This document shows positions 11,101 through 19,049 of a stretch of 64,000 nt of DNA, in pieces. Under the pieces are notes generated by a model that was not told where the DNA came from, did not search any database, and saw nothing but the letters and a program-made list of their open reading frames with translations. Each line of letters opens with the position of its first letter. Positions within the stretch are counted from its first letter, which is position 1. Location: the NCBI GenBank assembly GCA_030528325.1, contig JAUMZD010000008.1, positions 30,764 to 94,763 on the forward strand, in the 5' to 3' direction. The translations under genes and the position numbers were made by a program. The DNA is from Lautropia sp. GTDB taxonomy: Bacteria > Pseudomonadota > Gammaproteobacteria > Burkholderiales > Burkholderiaceae_E.

Positions 11101-11289
11101 GGTATCGAAAACCAGTGACGACTTGCCACTGCCCGACACCCCGGTCACCACGACGAGCTGGCCGGTCGGCAGGTCGAGATCAAGGTTTTTCAGATTGTTC
11201 TGCCGGGCGCCACGAATGCGGATCGGCGGGCTGTGATCGGCGGGGCGGGCGCCATGACCGGCAGAGGAGGGCGAGGGGCGTGCAGTCAC
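5179..11289 (-). CDS. uvrA: Tandem (fused double) UvrA excinuclease ATPase
   Basis: A 2,036-residue protein built from two full UvrA units, at about 20-1085 and 1150-2036; an ordinary UvrA is about 950 residues. Four ABC signature motifs are visible ([44 protein letters not shown]). GVSGSGKS Walker A motifs occur near 50 and 1168, with others before the second ATPase of each unit. Zinc-binding CxxC pairs are present in both units (CPTCHGNG...[17 protein letters not shown]...CDVCHGGRF). UvrA scans DNA for damage as a dimer with UvrB; here one chain could supply a pseudo-dimer. A Lys/Ala/Gly-rich segment at about 208-278 interrupts the first unit. The start is GTG with no clear ribosome-binding site, so the N-terminus is uncertain. 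Fused UvrAs are known in Burkholderiales, often beside a normal uvrA elsewhere. Confidence 0.93.
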   Translation of the reverse strand: MTARPSPSSAGHGARPADHSPPIRIRGARQNNLKNLDLDLPTGQLVVVTGVSGSGKSSLVFDTLYAEGQRRYVETFSAYARQFLDRMDRPQVDSIDGVPPAIAIDQTNPVRTSRSTVGTMTELNDHLKLLMAHAATLHCRQCAQPVRADDVGSISQSILARAAEAGDPRLLLTFDVKVPAGFDENEVLAQLSAQGYTRIHRREELPFEPEAGAGAEAGKADKGAKGRQKGSKGAKDAGNAKATEKAAGAGTAASSTRTRTRGKAAKAAGADERATTTPPLRLTVIADRFRASTVTPDRLAGSLEASLDRGKGLISVIPLDDEGNELPPWRYSAQFACATCDIAYSPPSPSLFSFNSPLGACETCRGFGRVIGLDLDLVIPDGSKSLAEGAIKPWQTPSFKEAQDELMQHGQAAGIDLHTPWQNLPAEQRRWVIDGAPDWRGDWKRQWYGVRNFFNWLESKAYKMHIRVLLSKYRSYTTCPACAGARLKPEALLWRVGSLADARRAFGEDADEHGRYQRFMPMGTAWTRPQLDTLPGLTLHDLMLLPIDRLTRLMDDIGLPAPLDEATELLMTEIRARLRFLRDVGLDYLTLDRQSRTLSGGEVQRINLTTALGTSLVNTLFILDEPSIGLHPRDMDRIIGIMHRLKDAGNSLVVVEHDPQVMFAAERIIDIGPGPGERGGEIVFDGPAAALPAASTLTADYLSGRRQVGSRLSQPVDARTPRLRLEGVRAHNLKNIDVEIPLTRLVCLTGVSGSGKSTLMQDVLLPALLKARGEPTETPGEHDRLSGAELIENVVFVDQSPIGKTTRSNPVSYVGAFDLIRKQFAATELARERGYTAGTFSFNTGDGRCPTCHGNGFEHVEMQFLSDVYLRCPDCDGKRFRPEIQEVRVSGRSDETAMARPVEASIVDVLDMTVRQALAFFSNSADIARRLQPLVDVGLDYLKLGQPVPTLSGGEAQRLKLAGFLADAAEQARRKGAPRTGAGRKLGGMLYLFDEPTTGLHFDDIARLLRALRALQQAGHSVLVIEHNLDLIAAADWLIDLGPGGGEHGGQVVATGTPDEVAANPASFTGIALRNHEAEMAQWMARASTGQRTAQADDHEVSGHALTAHAGHHAPGSALTVQEPAAVWQDGQPRDRARHAIHVHGAREHNLKNIDVDIPRDQMTVITGVSGSGKSTLAFDVVFGEGQRRYLESLNAYARQFVQPASRPDVDGIYGIPPTVAIEQRTSRGGRKSTVATLTEIHHFLRLLYQKLGTQYCPNDGTPIEPQSFDSIAARIMREYRGREIGLLAPLVVGRKGVYTDLAKWAKGKGFPMLRVDGRFLPTERFPRIDRYVEHHIELPVANLRIDPKAENELRQHLHTALHHGKGIVMLLEDVNRLKEDLDTPLPTVLFSTKRACSHCGTSYPELDPRSFSFNAKHGWCPACLGTGLKVEGKIRTDELTPGLEGETDAGVTYTDEPCPVCHGQRLNPVALHVRLGDESIADVTARSVQDALRWVGAQGKHFDARQHEIADGILAEIRNRLQFLIDVGLGYLTLDRSAPSLSGGEAQRIRLAGQLGSNLQGVCYVLDEPTIGLHPRNNLMLLDTLDRLRQKGNTLLVVEHDEETIARADHLIDIGPGAGRLGGQIIATGTMNELADNPASLTGRFLRHPPPLPDKPHRTVGKDTPSIRLDGAHLHNLTSASARIPLKRLTVVTGVSGSGKSTFARDVLLDALQRRLAGDRGALPHCEALTGWEGIQRVLEVDQTPIGKTPRSTPATYVGFWDAIRRLFADTSEARLRGYTASRFSFNTAGGRCPACEGQGVRTIEMNFLPDVRVLCDVCHGGRFDAETNQVRLNGQSIADVLGMTVDEALEFFAPYRSIAHPLQLLQDVGLGYLTLGQQSPTLSGGEAQRIKLVTELAKVRTLTETADPLREAKAQAMTRARARKAGHQGEIHDGGTFYVLDEPTVGLHMADVEKLVHVLHRLVDAGNTVLVIEHNQTLWAEADWIIDIGPEGGVDGGQVVAEAPPRQLARAGKTHTGRMLRTFFSQVEGETKSG

Positions 11290-11456
11290 GATCGGGAGGC
11301 GCCGCGCTGGGCGTCATCGGGGGAAACCCCCTTATGGTAGTGGAGGGCGAGCCTATCCTGTTGCAGCCCGCGACTTGAGGGCTGAATCCTGAAATGCCTG
11401 GCAGTGCCACCCGGATAGGGAGGTGTTGATAGTAGCGGGCCTCAGCCTCCTTAGAC

Positions 11457-11684
11457 TCAACTTTCAAATGCCACTCGAAGATCCCAGGCGTCAAGCGCAA
11501 CAGGAGATCCGGTATGGTCATCGGGCAGCTTGGTCATGAGTTCTTGAGACCTCTGCCAGTCGAAGGAGAGGGGTTGGGTACTGAAGAGTCGGGCAATGTC
11601 ATGGAGACGGGTCTGGGCTCGCCCCGGCACGAAGAGTGGGGTGACACGTTCTAGAATCGGGTTCTTCCCTGTTTTGATGATCAC
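11457..11684 (-). other. Possible gene remnant or small ORF in the uvrA-ridA gap
   Basis: The 406-bp gap 11290-11695 holds a minus-strand frame from a GTG at 11684 to a stop at 11457, about 75 residues, with a protein-like tail (RAQTRLHDIARLFS, QRSQELMTKLPDDH, ALDAWDLRVAFES). Base composition is less GC-rich than the neighbours. I do not recognise the product. It covers the ridA ribosome-binding site on the other strand, so it may be a decayed fragment or chance. The rest of the gap shows only a short perfect hairpin (GGGGGAAACCCCC, about 11319-11331). Confidence 0.2.
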
Positions 11685-11695
11685 GGAGGCCCACC

Positions 11696-12076
11696 ATGTC
11701 CACCCCTGTTTCCACCCCCAATGCACCGGCCGCCATCGGCCCCTATTCCCAGGCGGTCCGCGCGGGCAACACCGTCTATCTGTCGGGGCAGATTCCGCTG
11801 GACCCGAAGACGGGCGAGGTGGTGAGTGGCGGTTTCGAGGCGCAGGTGCATCAGGCTTTCCGCAACCTGAAGGCCGTGGTCGAGGCATCGGGCGGGCGGC
11901 TGGATCAGGTCGTCCGTCTGGGGCTGTACCTGACGGATCTGGGGCAGTTTGCCGTGGTCAACAGCATCATGGCCGAGTATTTCCAGGCACCGTATCCGGC
12001 CCGTTCCACCGTCGGCGTGGCCAGCCTGCCGAAGGGCGTGCCCTTCGAGGTCGAGGCCATCGTCGTCATCGAGTGA
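11696..12076 (+). CDS. ridA: RidA family reactive imine/enamine deaminase
   Basis: A 126-residue protein of the YjgF/YER057c/UK114 family, which hydrolyses reactive enamine/imine intermediates released by PLP enzymes. Typical segments are APAAIGPYSQAVRAGNTVYL at the N-terminus, SGQIPLDPKTGEVV, and the C-terminal ARSTVGVASLPKG with the arginine that binds the substrate carboxylate, ending FEVEAIVVIE. The start has a strong ribosome-binding site (CGGAGG about 8 nt upstream). The length is that of the family. It lies 48 bp before recG and may be co-transcribed with it. Confidence 0.93.
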   Translation: MSTPVSTPNAPAAIGPYSQAVRAGNTVYLSGQIPLDPKTGEVVSGGFEAQVHQAFRNLKAVVEASGGRLDQVVRLGLYLTDLGQFAVVNSIMAEYFQAPYPARSTVGVASLPKGVPFEVEAIVVIE

Positions 12077-12124
12077 GCGCACGAGCGCACGAAGGATGGA
12101 CGCAGCGGATGGCTGATCGACGCG

Positions 12125-14230
12125 ATGGCTGAGAAGCCCGTCAGGCAGGCCAGGTCGTCGCGAACAGGCGTGTCGGCGGAGGCCGGGGCGAAAGCGAAGG
12201 TCTCGGGCACGGCATCCGTGCTGGCGAAACTCGGCTTGCAGCGACCGGAAGAGCTGCTGCTGCATCTGCCGCTGCGCTATGAGGACGAGACCCGGCTGAC
12301 GCCGATCGCCCGGTTGCTGAACGGTAGCGCGGCCCAGATCCAGGGGCGTGTGTTGAAGGCGGAGGTGACGGGCGGACGGGCACGGCGGGCCCTGCAGGTG
12401 CAGGTGGCCGATGACAGCGGCGAGCTGCAATTGCGTTTCCTGCATTTCTATCCGTCACAGCTCGGTCAGCTGGTGCCCGGCAGGCTGGTGCGTGCCTTCG
12501 GCGAGCTGCGGGTCGGGTTGTTCGGGCGCGAGATGGTGCATCCGCGCTACCGGATGGTGACGGAAGACACGCCGTTGCCGGATCGACTGACACCGATCTA
12601 TCCGACGGTGGCGGGTCTGGGCCAGAACCTGCTGCGCCGGGAGATCGACCGGGCGCTGGCGGCCCATCATTGGCCGGACACGCTGCCGGCCGACTGGCTG
12701 GCGGCTGCGGGCGTTTCGGGGCTGCCGTCATTGGCCGAGGCGTTGAGGGTGATTCATCATCCGCCGCCGGGCACGGATCTGCATGCGCTGACCGGGCGGC
12801 ACCACCCGGCCTGCCAGCGGGTGATTCTGGAAGAGCTGGTCGCGCAGCAGCTGTCGTTGCGCCATGCCCGGCAGCTGCGGGCGGCGCAGCAGGGACAGGT
12901 GCTGACGGATCGCCGGCTCGAACAGGCGCTGCGCCAGCAGCTGCCCTTCGGGCTGACGGGTGCGCAGCAGCGGGTGGTGGACGAGATTGCGGCCGATCTG
13001 GCGAACCCGCAGCCCATGAACCGCCTGTTGCAGGGGGACGTGGGCAGTGGCAAGACCGTGGTCGCGGCGCTGGCCACGCTGGTGGCGGTGGGCTCCGGCT
13101 GGCAGGCCACGTTGATGGCGCCAACCGAGATCCTGGCCCGCCAACACCATGAGCGGCTGCTGCCATGGCTCACGCCGCTGGGCGTGCGGGTCGGCTGGCT
13201 GGCCGGCTCGCTGACCCCGGCAGCCAAGCGTCAGGTGAAGCAGGCCGTGGCGGCGGGGGAGATCGACGTGCTGATCGGCACGCATGCGCTGATCGAGGAT
13301 TCGGTGGTGTTTCCGCGGCTGGCGCTGTCGATCGTGGACGAGCAGCATCGCTTCGGTGTGGCGCAGCGGCTGGCGCTGCGGGGCGGTGATGGCAGTGGGC
13401 AGCCCTGGCTGCCGCATCAACTGATGATGACGGCCACCCCGATTCCGCGCACGCTGGCGATGACCTTCTATGCCGATCTGGATGTGTCGGTGATCGACGA
13501 GCTGCCGCCGGGCCGTCAGCCGGTCGCCACGAAGCTGGTCTCGGATGGCCGACGGGACGAGGTGGTGGAGAGCCTCGCGCGCTGGGTGGCCGAAGGCAAG
13601 CAGGCCTACTGGGTGTGTCCGCTGGTGGAGGAGTCGGAGGCGCTGGACTTGCAGAACGCGATCGACACCCGTGAGCAGTTGCAGGCGGCCTTGCCCGCGG
13701 CCCGGGTCGGGCTGGTGCATGGGCGGATGGCGCCGGCCGAGAAGGACGCCACTATGGCGGCTTTCAAGGCTGGTGAGCTGGATCTGCTGGTGGCGACGAC
13801 CGTGATCGAGGTGGGGGTCGATGTGCCTAATGCCAGCCTGATGGTGATCGAGCATGCCGAGCGCTTCGGCCTGTCGCAGCTGCACCAGTTGCGCGGGCGG
13901 GTGGGCCGGGGTGCGCAGCAGAGTTTCTGCGTGCTGCTGTACCGGCATCCGGCCGGCGCCATCGCCCGTGAGCGGCTGGCGACGATGAGGGAGACACAGG
14001 ACGGTTTCGAGATCGCCCGGCGCGACCTCGAGTTGCGCGGCCCGGGTGAGCTGCTGGGAGCCCGTCAGTCGGGGGCGATGCTGCTGCGTTTTGCCGACCT
14101 GAGCCGGGACACGGCGCTGGTCGAGACGGCGCATGAGCTGGCCGATCGCTTGCTGGATTCGCGTCCGGATGTCGTTGAGGCGCATCTGGGGCGCTGGTTG
14201 GGGCATCGGGAACGTTTTCTGGATGCGTGA
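12125..14230 (+). CDS. recG: ATP-dependent DNA helicase RecG
   Basis: A 701-residue superfamily 2 helicase that reverses stalled replication forks and branch-migrates Holliday junctions. An N-terminal wedge/OB domain (LPLRYEDETRLTPI onward) precedes the helicase core. Walker A GDVGSGKT is near residue 303 and the DEQH box (VDEQHRFGVAQR) near 404. Motif V/VI segments are visible (VATTVIEVGVDVPNASLMVI; QLRGRVGRG), as is the C-terminal LRGPGELLGARQSG typical of RecG. oxyR follows 98 bp downstream, an arrangement known in other betaproteobacteria. Confidence 0.96.
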   Translation: MAEKPVRQARSSRTGVSAEAGAKAKVSGTASVLAKLGLQRPEELLLHLPLRYEDETRLTPIARLLNGSAAQIQGRVLKAEVTGGRARRALQVQVADDSGELQLRFLHFYPSQLGQLVPGRLVRAFGELRVGLFGREMVHPRYRMVTEDTPLPDRLTPIYPTVAGLGQNLLRREIDRALAAHHWPDTLPADWLAAAGVSGLPSLAEALRVIHHPPPGTDLHALTGRHHPACQRVILEELVAQQLSLRHARQLRAAQQGQVLTDRRLEQALRQQLPFGLTGAQQRVVDEIAADLANPQPMNRLLQGDVGSGKTVVAALATLVAVGSGWQATLMAPTEILARQHHERLLPWLTPLGVRVGWLAGSLTPAAKRQVKQAVAAGEIDVLIGTHALIEDSVVFPRLALSIVDEQHRFGVAQRLALRGGDGSGQPWLPHQLMMTATPIPRTLAMTFYADLDVSVIDELPPGRQPVATKLVSDGRRDEVVESLARWVAEGKQAYWVCPLVEESEALDLQNAIDTREQLQAALPAARVGLVHGRMAPAEKDATMAAFKAGELDLLVATTVIEVGVDVPNASLMVIEHAERFGLSQLHQLRGRVGRGAQQSFCVLLYRHPAGAIARERLATMRETQDGFEIARRDLELRGPGELLGARQSGAMLLRFADLSRDTALVETAHELADRLLDSRPDVVEAHLGRWLGHRERFLDA

Positions 14231-14279
14231 CGGTGGGAGCCGGCTGAGCACGTCGTTCAGCCTTTCTGCAATTTATTGC

Positions 14280-14294
14280 CTATCATTCTCATAG
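14280..14294 (+). promoter_or_regulatory. Candidate OxyR half-site upstream of oxyR
   Basis: The sequence CTATcattctcATAG has the CTAT-N7-ATAG spacing of the two central quarter-sites of the OxyR consensus (ATAG-N7-CTAT-N7-ATAG-N7-CTAT). The outer quarter-sites are poor. It ends 34 nt before the oxyR ATG, which fits autoregulation. The complement (ATGAGAATGATAG) also resembles part of a Fur box, so Fur is an alternative. Confidence 0.45.
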
Positions 14295-14328
14295 TTGGCA
14301 TGGCCCGAGGTGGCCCTGGAATCCGATC

Positions 14329-15309
14329 ATGACCCTGACCGAGTTGAAATACATCGTTGCCGTCGCCCGTGAACGTCATTTCGGGCGTGCCGCCGAGGCT
14401 TGCTTCGTCAGCCAGCCCACGCTGTCGGTGGCCATCAAGAAGCTGGAAGATGAGCTGGAGGTTCAGATCTTCGAGCGGGGCAACACCGAGGTCACGATCA
14501 CGCCGCTCGGGGTTCGCATCGTCGAACAGGCGCAGCGCGTGCTGGAAGAATCTGCCACCATCCGCGAGATCGCCAAGCAGGGCAAGGATCCCAGGGTGGG
14601 GCCGCTGCGGCTGGGCGTCATCCACACGGTCGGCCCCTATCTGCTGCCGAAGCTGGTGCCGGTGATGCTGAAGGAGACCCCGCAGATGCCATTGCTGCTC
14701 CAGGAGGAGATGACGACGAAGCTGCTCGAATCGCTGAAGCTGGGCGATATCGATGTCGCCATCGTGGCCGAGCCGATGCCCATTCCGGGCTTCGTGTGCT
14801 GGCCGGTCTACCAGGAGCCCTTCGTGGTCGTGGTGCCCAATGCCCATCCCTGGGCCGGCCGCGCCTCGGTGGACGCGGCCGAGCTGAAGGAGCAGACGAT
14901 GCTGCTGCTGGGCACCGGGCATTGCTTCCGTGATCAGGTGCTGCAGGTGTGTCCCGAATCGTCGCGTGTCTCTCAGGCCAACGCCGGCATCCAGAAGACC
15001 TTCGAGGGCTCGTCACTGGAAACCATCCGGCACATGGTGGCATCGGGTATCGGGGTCACGGTGCTGCCGTGGACGGCGATGCCGGTCGGCATCGAGCCGG
15101 GTGAGGAGGGGCGCAACAGCGATGGGATGCTGACCTATCTGCGCTTCGAGAAGACAGCGCCCATCCGGCAGGTGATGCTGGTCTGGCGCAAGAGTTTCGG
15201 TCGCGTCGAGGCGATCGAGGAGCTGCATCGCTGCCTGCTGTCCCTGAATCAGCCCGGTGTCAGACCCCTGGCCGATGTCAGGCCGAGCGGGCAGCTCGGT
15301 CATGGCTGA
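14329..15309 (+). CDS. oxyR: Hydrogen peroxide-sensing LysR-type regulator OxyR
   Basis: A 326-residue LysR-family regulator. The N-terminal winged helix-turn-helix (MTLTELKYIVAVARERHFGR, then AAEACFVSQPTLS) is followed by an effector domain. The redox pair is intact with E. coli numbering: C199 in GTGHCFRDQ and C208 in LQVCPE. Peroxide oxidises C199, which forms a disulfide with C208 and switches on antioxidant genes. The segment SLETIRHMVASGIGVTVLPW is also characteristic. A candidate OxyR half-site lies just upstream at 14280-14294. The cysM start lies within or close to its 3' end. Confidence 0.95.
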   Translation: MTLTELKYIVAVARERHFGRAAEACFVSQPTLSVAIKKLEDELEVQIFERGNTEVTITPLGVRIVEQAQRVLEESATIREIAKQGKDPRVGPLRLGVIHTVGPYLLPKLVPVMLKETPQMPLLLQEEMTTKLLESLKLGDIDVAIVAEPMPIPGFVCWPVYQEPFVVVVPNAHPWAGRASVDAAELKEQTMLLLGTGHCFRDQVLQVCPESSRVSQANAGIQKTFEGSSLETIRHMVASGIGVTVLPWTAMPVGIEPGEEGRNSDGMLTYLRFEKTAPIRQVMLVWRKSFGRVEAIEELHRCLLSLNQPGVRPLADVRPSGQLGHG

Positions 15310-15343
15310 GAGGGCGGTGGCGGGATGGAGCAATGGAGAGGAT

Positions 15344-16309
15344 ATGGATCATGACATGGACGACAGGAGAGCACGGCGAGTGTGGCCGGACATCGGGCAA
15401 CTGATCGGCAACACCCCGATGGTGCAGCTCGCCCGCCTGCCTGCCCGGGCGGTGCGGGAGCGTGGCATCGTCGTGCTGGGCAAGCTGGAGGGTAACAATC
15501 CGGCAGGCTCGGTGAAGGATCGGCCCGCCCGCGCCATGATCGAGGCTGCCGAGGCCCGGGGCGAGATCCGGCCCGGTGACACGCTGATCGAGGCCACGTC
15601 CGGCAACACGGGTATTGCGCTGGCCATGGTGGCGGCCGTGCGGGGCTACCGGATGGTGCTGGTCATGCCCGAGAACCAGTCGCTGGAGCGCCGGCAGTCG
15701 ATGCGGGCCTATGGGGCCGAGCTGGTGCTCGTCTCGAAAGAAGCCGGCATGGAAGGGGCTCGTGATCTGGCCTTGCAGATGCAGGCCGAGGGCAAGGGTC
15801 GCGTGCTCGACCAGTTTTCCAACGACGACAACTGGCGTGCGCACGTCGAGACGACCGGGCCGGAAATCTGGCGGCAGACGGATGGCCGGGTCACTCATGT
15901 CGTGTCGGCCATGGGCACGACGGGCACGATCACCGGGGTGTCGCGCTATCTGAAGGCCCAGAACCCGGCCATCCGGATCATCGGTGCCCAGCCGGCGGAA
16001 GGGGCGTCGATCCCGGGCATCCGGAAATGGCCGGATGAATACCTGCCGGCCATCTTCAGGCATGCGCAGGTGGATCAGACCGAAGCCGTGACACAGCAGC
16101 TGGCCGAGGAGACGATGCGCCGGCTGGCACTGGAAGAAGGAATCTTCTGCGGGGTGTCATCGGGGGGCGCCGCCGCCATTGCCCTGCGCGAGGCTGAGGC
16201 CTGGTCGCAGCGCATGGCCGCCGATCCCGCCCTGCCGCCGGCCGTCATCGTGTTCATCGTCTGCGACCGGGGAGACCGCTATCTGTCGACGGGGGGTTTT
16301 CCGGCGTAA
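15344..16309 (+). CDS. cysM: Cysteine synthase B (O-acetylserine sulfhydrylase, CysM type)
   Basis: A PLP enzyme making cysteine from O-acetylserine and sulfide or thiosulfate. The PLP lysine is in NPAGSVKDRPA and the phosphate-binding loop in EATSGNTGIALAM; further family segments are MPENQSLERRQSMRAYGAEL and GTTGTITGVSRYLK. CysM rather than CysK is favoured by the NPAGSVKDRPA and FSNDDNWRAH segments. The frame is open back to 15257, inside oxyR; I chose ATG 15344 because the conserved region begins soon after (IGQLIGNTPMVQL). ATG 15356 is an alternative. About 321 residues. Confidence 0.9.
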   Translation: MDHDMDDRRARRVWPDIGQLIGNTPMVQLARLPARAVRERGIVVLGKLEGNNPAGSVKDRPARAMIEAAEARGEIRPGDTLIEATSGNTGIALAMVAAVRGYRMVLVMPENQSLERRQSMRAYGAELVLVSKEAGMEGARDLALQMQAEGKGRVLDQFSNDDNWRAHVETTGPEIWRQTDGRVTHVVSAMGTTGTITGVSRYLKAQNPAIRIIGAQPAEGASIPGIRKWPDEYLPAIFRHAQVDQTEAVTQQLAEETMRRLALEEGIFCGVSSGGAAAIALREAEAWSQRMAADPALPPAVIVFIVCDRGDRYLSTGGFPA

Positions 16310-16455
16310 GCGGTGAATTGGCCCTGGGAGCTTGGGCCTGCATCGACGCCCGTCAGATGCCTGCCGGCATGAGGGGGTTATCCTGTAGGGCCGGTTTTTT
16401 TACTGATGTTGCCCGTAGGGCCGGTGTCCGGCTTCCTGTCGTGACGAGGGCGTCT

Positions 16456-17544
16456 TCAGTCGTGATGATGGCCGCCGTGGTCATGACCGTGACCATGGAC
16501 GTGATCGTCCCCGTCCTCGTCGGGCTGGTGCCCATGGCCGCCATCATGCGGATGTCCGTCCGCCGGGCAGCCGTGTGAGCAGCCATGGTCATGCCCATCG
16601 CCGTGCCCGGCGTGGTCGTGAGGCAGCACCAGATAGCAGGTTCGACCTTCCACGCCAAGGCCCACCGGGGCGCCATGAGGCAGCGTCAGCGTGCAGGCCT
16701 CATGGCCGAAAGGCAGACCCGTGATGATGGGGGTCTGTGTCTGGCTTCGCAGCCAGCGCCAGACCCGGTTCAGATCGTAGCGGTCGCCTTCGGCCTGTTT
16801 CCAGCTGAAATCACCGAGCAGGACGGCTTTCTGGCGGTCGATCACGCCGGCATGCAGCAGCTGCGTCAGCATCCGTTCGATCTTGTAGGGGTGTTCGTTG
16901 ACGTCTTCGAGGAACAGGATGCCGCCATCCACCTGCGGGAAGAAGGGTGTGCCCATCAGGGAGCAGGTCATGGCGAGATTGCCGCCCCACAGGGTGCCTT
17001 CGGCCTCGAAGCCCGACGGTGCGCCCTGACAGCGAAAGCCGAGCACTTCCAGCCGGCCACTCAGCGTGTCGGCGAGTGTCTCCAGCGTCGTGGGGTCGAC
17101 GTCGGCGGGGTTTTCAAAGCCGAAGTGGGCACAGAGTGCAGGGCCTGCCCAGGTGACGGCACCGGCCCTGGCCAGCATGGCCAGGTGGAAGGCCGTGAAA
17201 TCGGAAAAGCCCAGCCACCGCTTGCCCGAGGCTGCGAGCCGCTCGAAATCAAGCCGTGGCAGATAGCGGGTGAGGCCATAACCCCCTCGGCTGATCATGA
17301 CGGTCGCGGCTTCGGCTGCCAGAGCGCGATCGAAGGCGCCCAGTCGGGTGTCGTCGTCCCCGGCAAAACGCTGCTGCCAGACGGCTCGAACCTTGGGGTC
17401 GAGGTCGACCCGGAAGCCGTGCCGGGTCAGCAGCGCCCGGGCACGCTTCAGACGTGCCGCATCGGTGACGGCGCCGGCGGGGGAAATGACGTAGACATGC
17501 CCGGCGCCATCCGGCAGGTCGATCAGCGTGCGTTCTATGCTCAT
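16456..17544 (-). CDS. ldcA: LD-carboxypeptidase (peptidase S66) with histidine-rich tail
   Basis: A cytoplasmic murein LD-carboxypeptidase that removes the terminal D-Ala from recycled muropeptides. The S66 catalytic triad is visible: serine in WLGFSDFTAF, glutamate in LFLEDVNEHPYKIE and histidine in LPFGHEACTLTLPHG. RGGYGLTRYLP is a family motif. After the normal C-terminus (VGLGVEGRTCYLVLP) there is an extra tail of 54 residues containing 18 His, 11 Asp and 2 Cys, resembling the metal-storage tails of SlyD or HypB; nickel or zinc binding is inferred. The frame extends to a GTG at 17616, but ATG 17544 (MSIERTLIDLPDG) fits the family better. mltB, 107 bp upstream, is also a peptidoglycan enzyme. 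Confidence 0.88.
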   Translation of the reverse strand: MSIERTLIDLPDGAGHVYVISPAGAVTDAARLKRARALLTRHGFRVDLDPKVRAVWQQRFAGDDDTRLGAFDRALAAEAATVMISRGGYGLTRYLPRLDFERLAASGKRWLGFSDFTAFHLAMLARAGAVTWAGPALCAHFGFENPADVDPTTLETLADTLSGRLEVLGFRCQGAPSGFEAEGTLWGGNLAMTCSLMGTPFFPQVDGGILFLEDVNEHPYKIERMLTQLLHAGVIDRQKAVLLGDFSWKQAEGDRYDLNRVWRWLRSQTQTPIITGLPFGHEACTLTLPHGAPVGLGVEGRTCYLVLPHDHAGHGDGHDHGCSHGCPADGHPHDGGHGHQPDEDGDDHVHGHGHDHGGHHHD

Positions 17545-17651
17545 CCCGCCATTGTCCGCGCTTTTGGCAACCGATGCCAGGCAATGTGGGCCTGTCGTCC
17601 ACGCGTTGAGCGCCACCGGCGTGTGCTCGTCACCGATGGCGGCGGTCCTCG

Positions 17652-18833
17652 TCAGCGTGATGCGGCTGCAGGTGTGGGGCGAGTCGGGGCGGGGGCGTCT
17701 GCCCGGTTGGAAGTCTCGCGCTTCTGCCGGATGGCCTCGGCCAGGTCGATGACGGCCATCGCGTACATGAAGGAGCGGTTGTAGCGCGTGATGGCGTAGA
17801 AATTGCCGGTGCCGATCGTGTAATCGGGCGGGGCGTCGGCGTTGACCAGATCGACGAGCAGCAGCGGTTCATCCGCTGGCAGGTTGAAGGGACTGGTGAT
17901 GCCGTGGGCGCGCAGATCGGCGATCGTCAGGTTGGCTTTCGGCCCCCGGGCCAGCAGCGGGGCCGGATCGGCATCCCTGGCGAGCCGGGCCGGATAATGG
18001 GTTTTTCTGCCCGGCTCCCAGCCGTGTATCTGCAGGAAGCGGGCCACGCTGCCGATCGCATCGGTGGTGCTGCCTCGCAGGTCGATCCGGCCGTCGCCGT
18101 CGAAATCGGTGGCATAGCTGCGGATGCTGCCCGGCATGAACTGCGGGGTGCCGATGGCGCCGGCGTAGGAGCCGCGCGGCGCCAGCAGGTCGAGCTGGTT
18201 TTCGTGACAATAGAGCAGGAACTCTTCCAGCTCACGCTTGAAGTAGGCGGCGCGCGACGGATAGTCGAAGCCGAGCGTGGCCAGCGCCTGCAGCACCTGG
18301 AAGTTGCCGGTATTGCGGCCATACACGGTCTCGACGCCGATGATGGCGACGATGATCTCCGAAGGCACGCCATGGGTGGCCGTGGCACGGGCCAGGGCCT
18401 CGGCGTTGTCCTGCCAGAACTTCACGCCACCGTCGATGCGAACCGGCTGCAGGAAGCGGGGGCGATAGGCTTTCCAGGAGCGCTGGATGCTGGTTTTGGG
18501 CGGGTTCATCAGCGACAGCACCTGGGCGTTCGGGCTGATGCGCTGAAAGGCGGCCAGCATCCAGTCACGGTCGAGGCCGTGCCTGTCTGCCATGTCGCTG
18601 ATGAAGCTTTTCACCTCGATCCGCTCGGCAAAGTTGCCGGGCACAGGGGCCCTGGGGCTCTGGGAACCCTGGACGCTCCGTGCCGTCTTGCTGGTGGGGG
18701 AGGCGGCTTTGTTCGTGGCCTGATGGCTGGTCTGCGCCAGGGAGTGCGGGCTGGCCAGCACCCAACAGAGGGGCAGGGCAAGGGCGATGAGCCGGTGACA
18801 CAAGCGAGGAAGGGATGCGGGCTGGCGAAGCAT
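17652..18833 (-). CDS. mltB: Lytic murein transglycosylase B
   Basis: A periplasmic enzyme that cleaves the MurNAc-GlcNAc bond with formation of 1,6-anhydromuramic acid. The N-terminus from ATG 18833 (MLRQPASLPRLCHRLIALAL, then PLCWVLASPHSLAQ) is a signal peptide; no lipobox cysteine is evident. The catalytic glutamate lies in IIGVETVYGRNTGNF. Other MltB family segments are GTPQFMPGSIRSYATDFDGD and RWSYNRS-like RYNRSFMYAMAVIDLA near the end. The frame also opens at a TTG at 18848. It is followed by ldcA, suggesting a small wall-recycling cluster. About 393 residues. Confidence 0.92.
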   Translation of the reverse strand: MLRQPASLPRLCHRLIALALPLCWVLASPHSLAQTSHQATNKAASPTSKTARSVQGSQSPRAPVPGNFAERIEVKSFISDMADRHGLDRDWMLAAFQRISPNAQVLSLMNPPKTSIQRSWKAYRPRFLQPVRIDGGVKFWQDNAEALARATATHGVPSEIIVAIIGVETVYGRNTGNFQVLQALATLGFDYPSRAAYFKRELEEFLLYCHENQLDLLAPRGSYAGAIGTPQFMPGSIRSYATDFDGDGRIDLRGSTTDAIGSVARFLQIHGWEPGRKTHYPARLARDADPAPLLARGPKANLTIADLRAHGITSPFNLPADEPLLLVDLVNADAPPDYTIGTGNFYAITRYNRSFMYAMAVIDLAEAIRQKRETSNRADAPAPTRPTPAAASR

Positions 18834-19049
18834 GAACAGGGTGCTCAAAACAGGTCGTGTCGGTCGTGTCCGTCAGGGGCAGCCACCGGCGGTGCAGCGT
18901 GTCCGTCGGCAGCACTGAGGCGTGTCGTGCCGGTGTGGCGGGCAGTCACGTCAGTGACCGTGATCTCGGGGCGTGCCGGTTGCTGGAGAGAAGGGAGGCG
19001 AGCGATCCGTTCCGGTGTCCCTGAACCCGGTGGAGCCCGGTGGGCGCGG

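Noticed and set aside
1..11290. Prophage or integrative element around the hsd genes
   Set aside because: No integrase, tRNA target or flanking direct repeats were seen; the operon looks like a simple restriction-modification insertion beside uvrA.
16326..16350. Possible eleventh copy of the palindromic repeat family (GGAGCTTGGGC)
   Set aside because: Only 11 bp match the terminus and the rest diverges; may be a relic but cannot be supported.
16384..16425. Direct repeat GTAGGGCCGGT twice after cysM
   Set aside because: Short, only two copies and next to a T-run; not enough to call a regulatory site.
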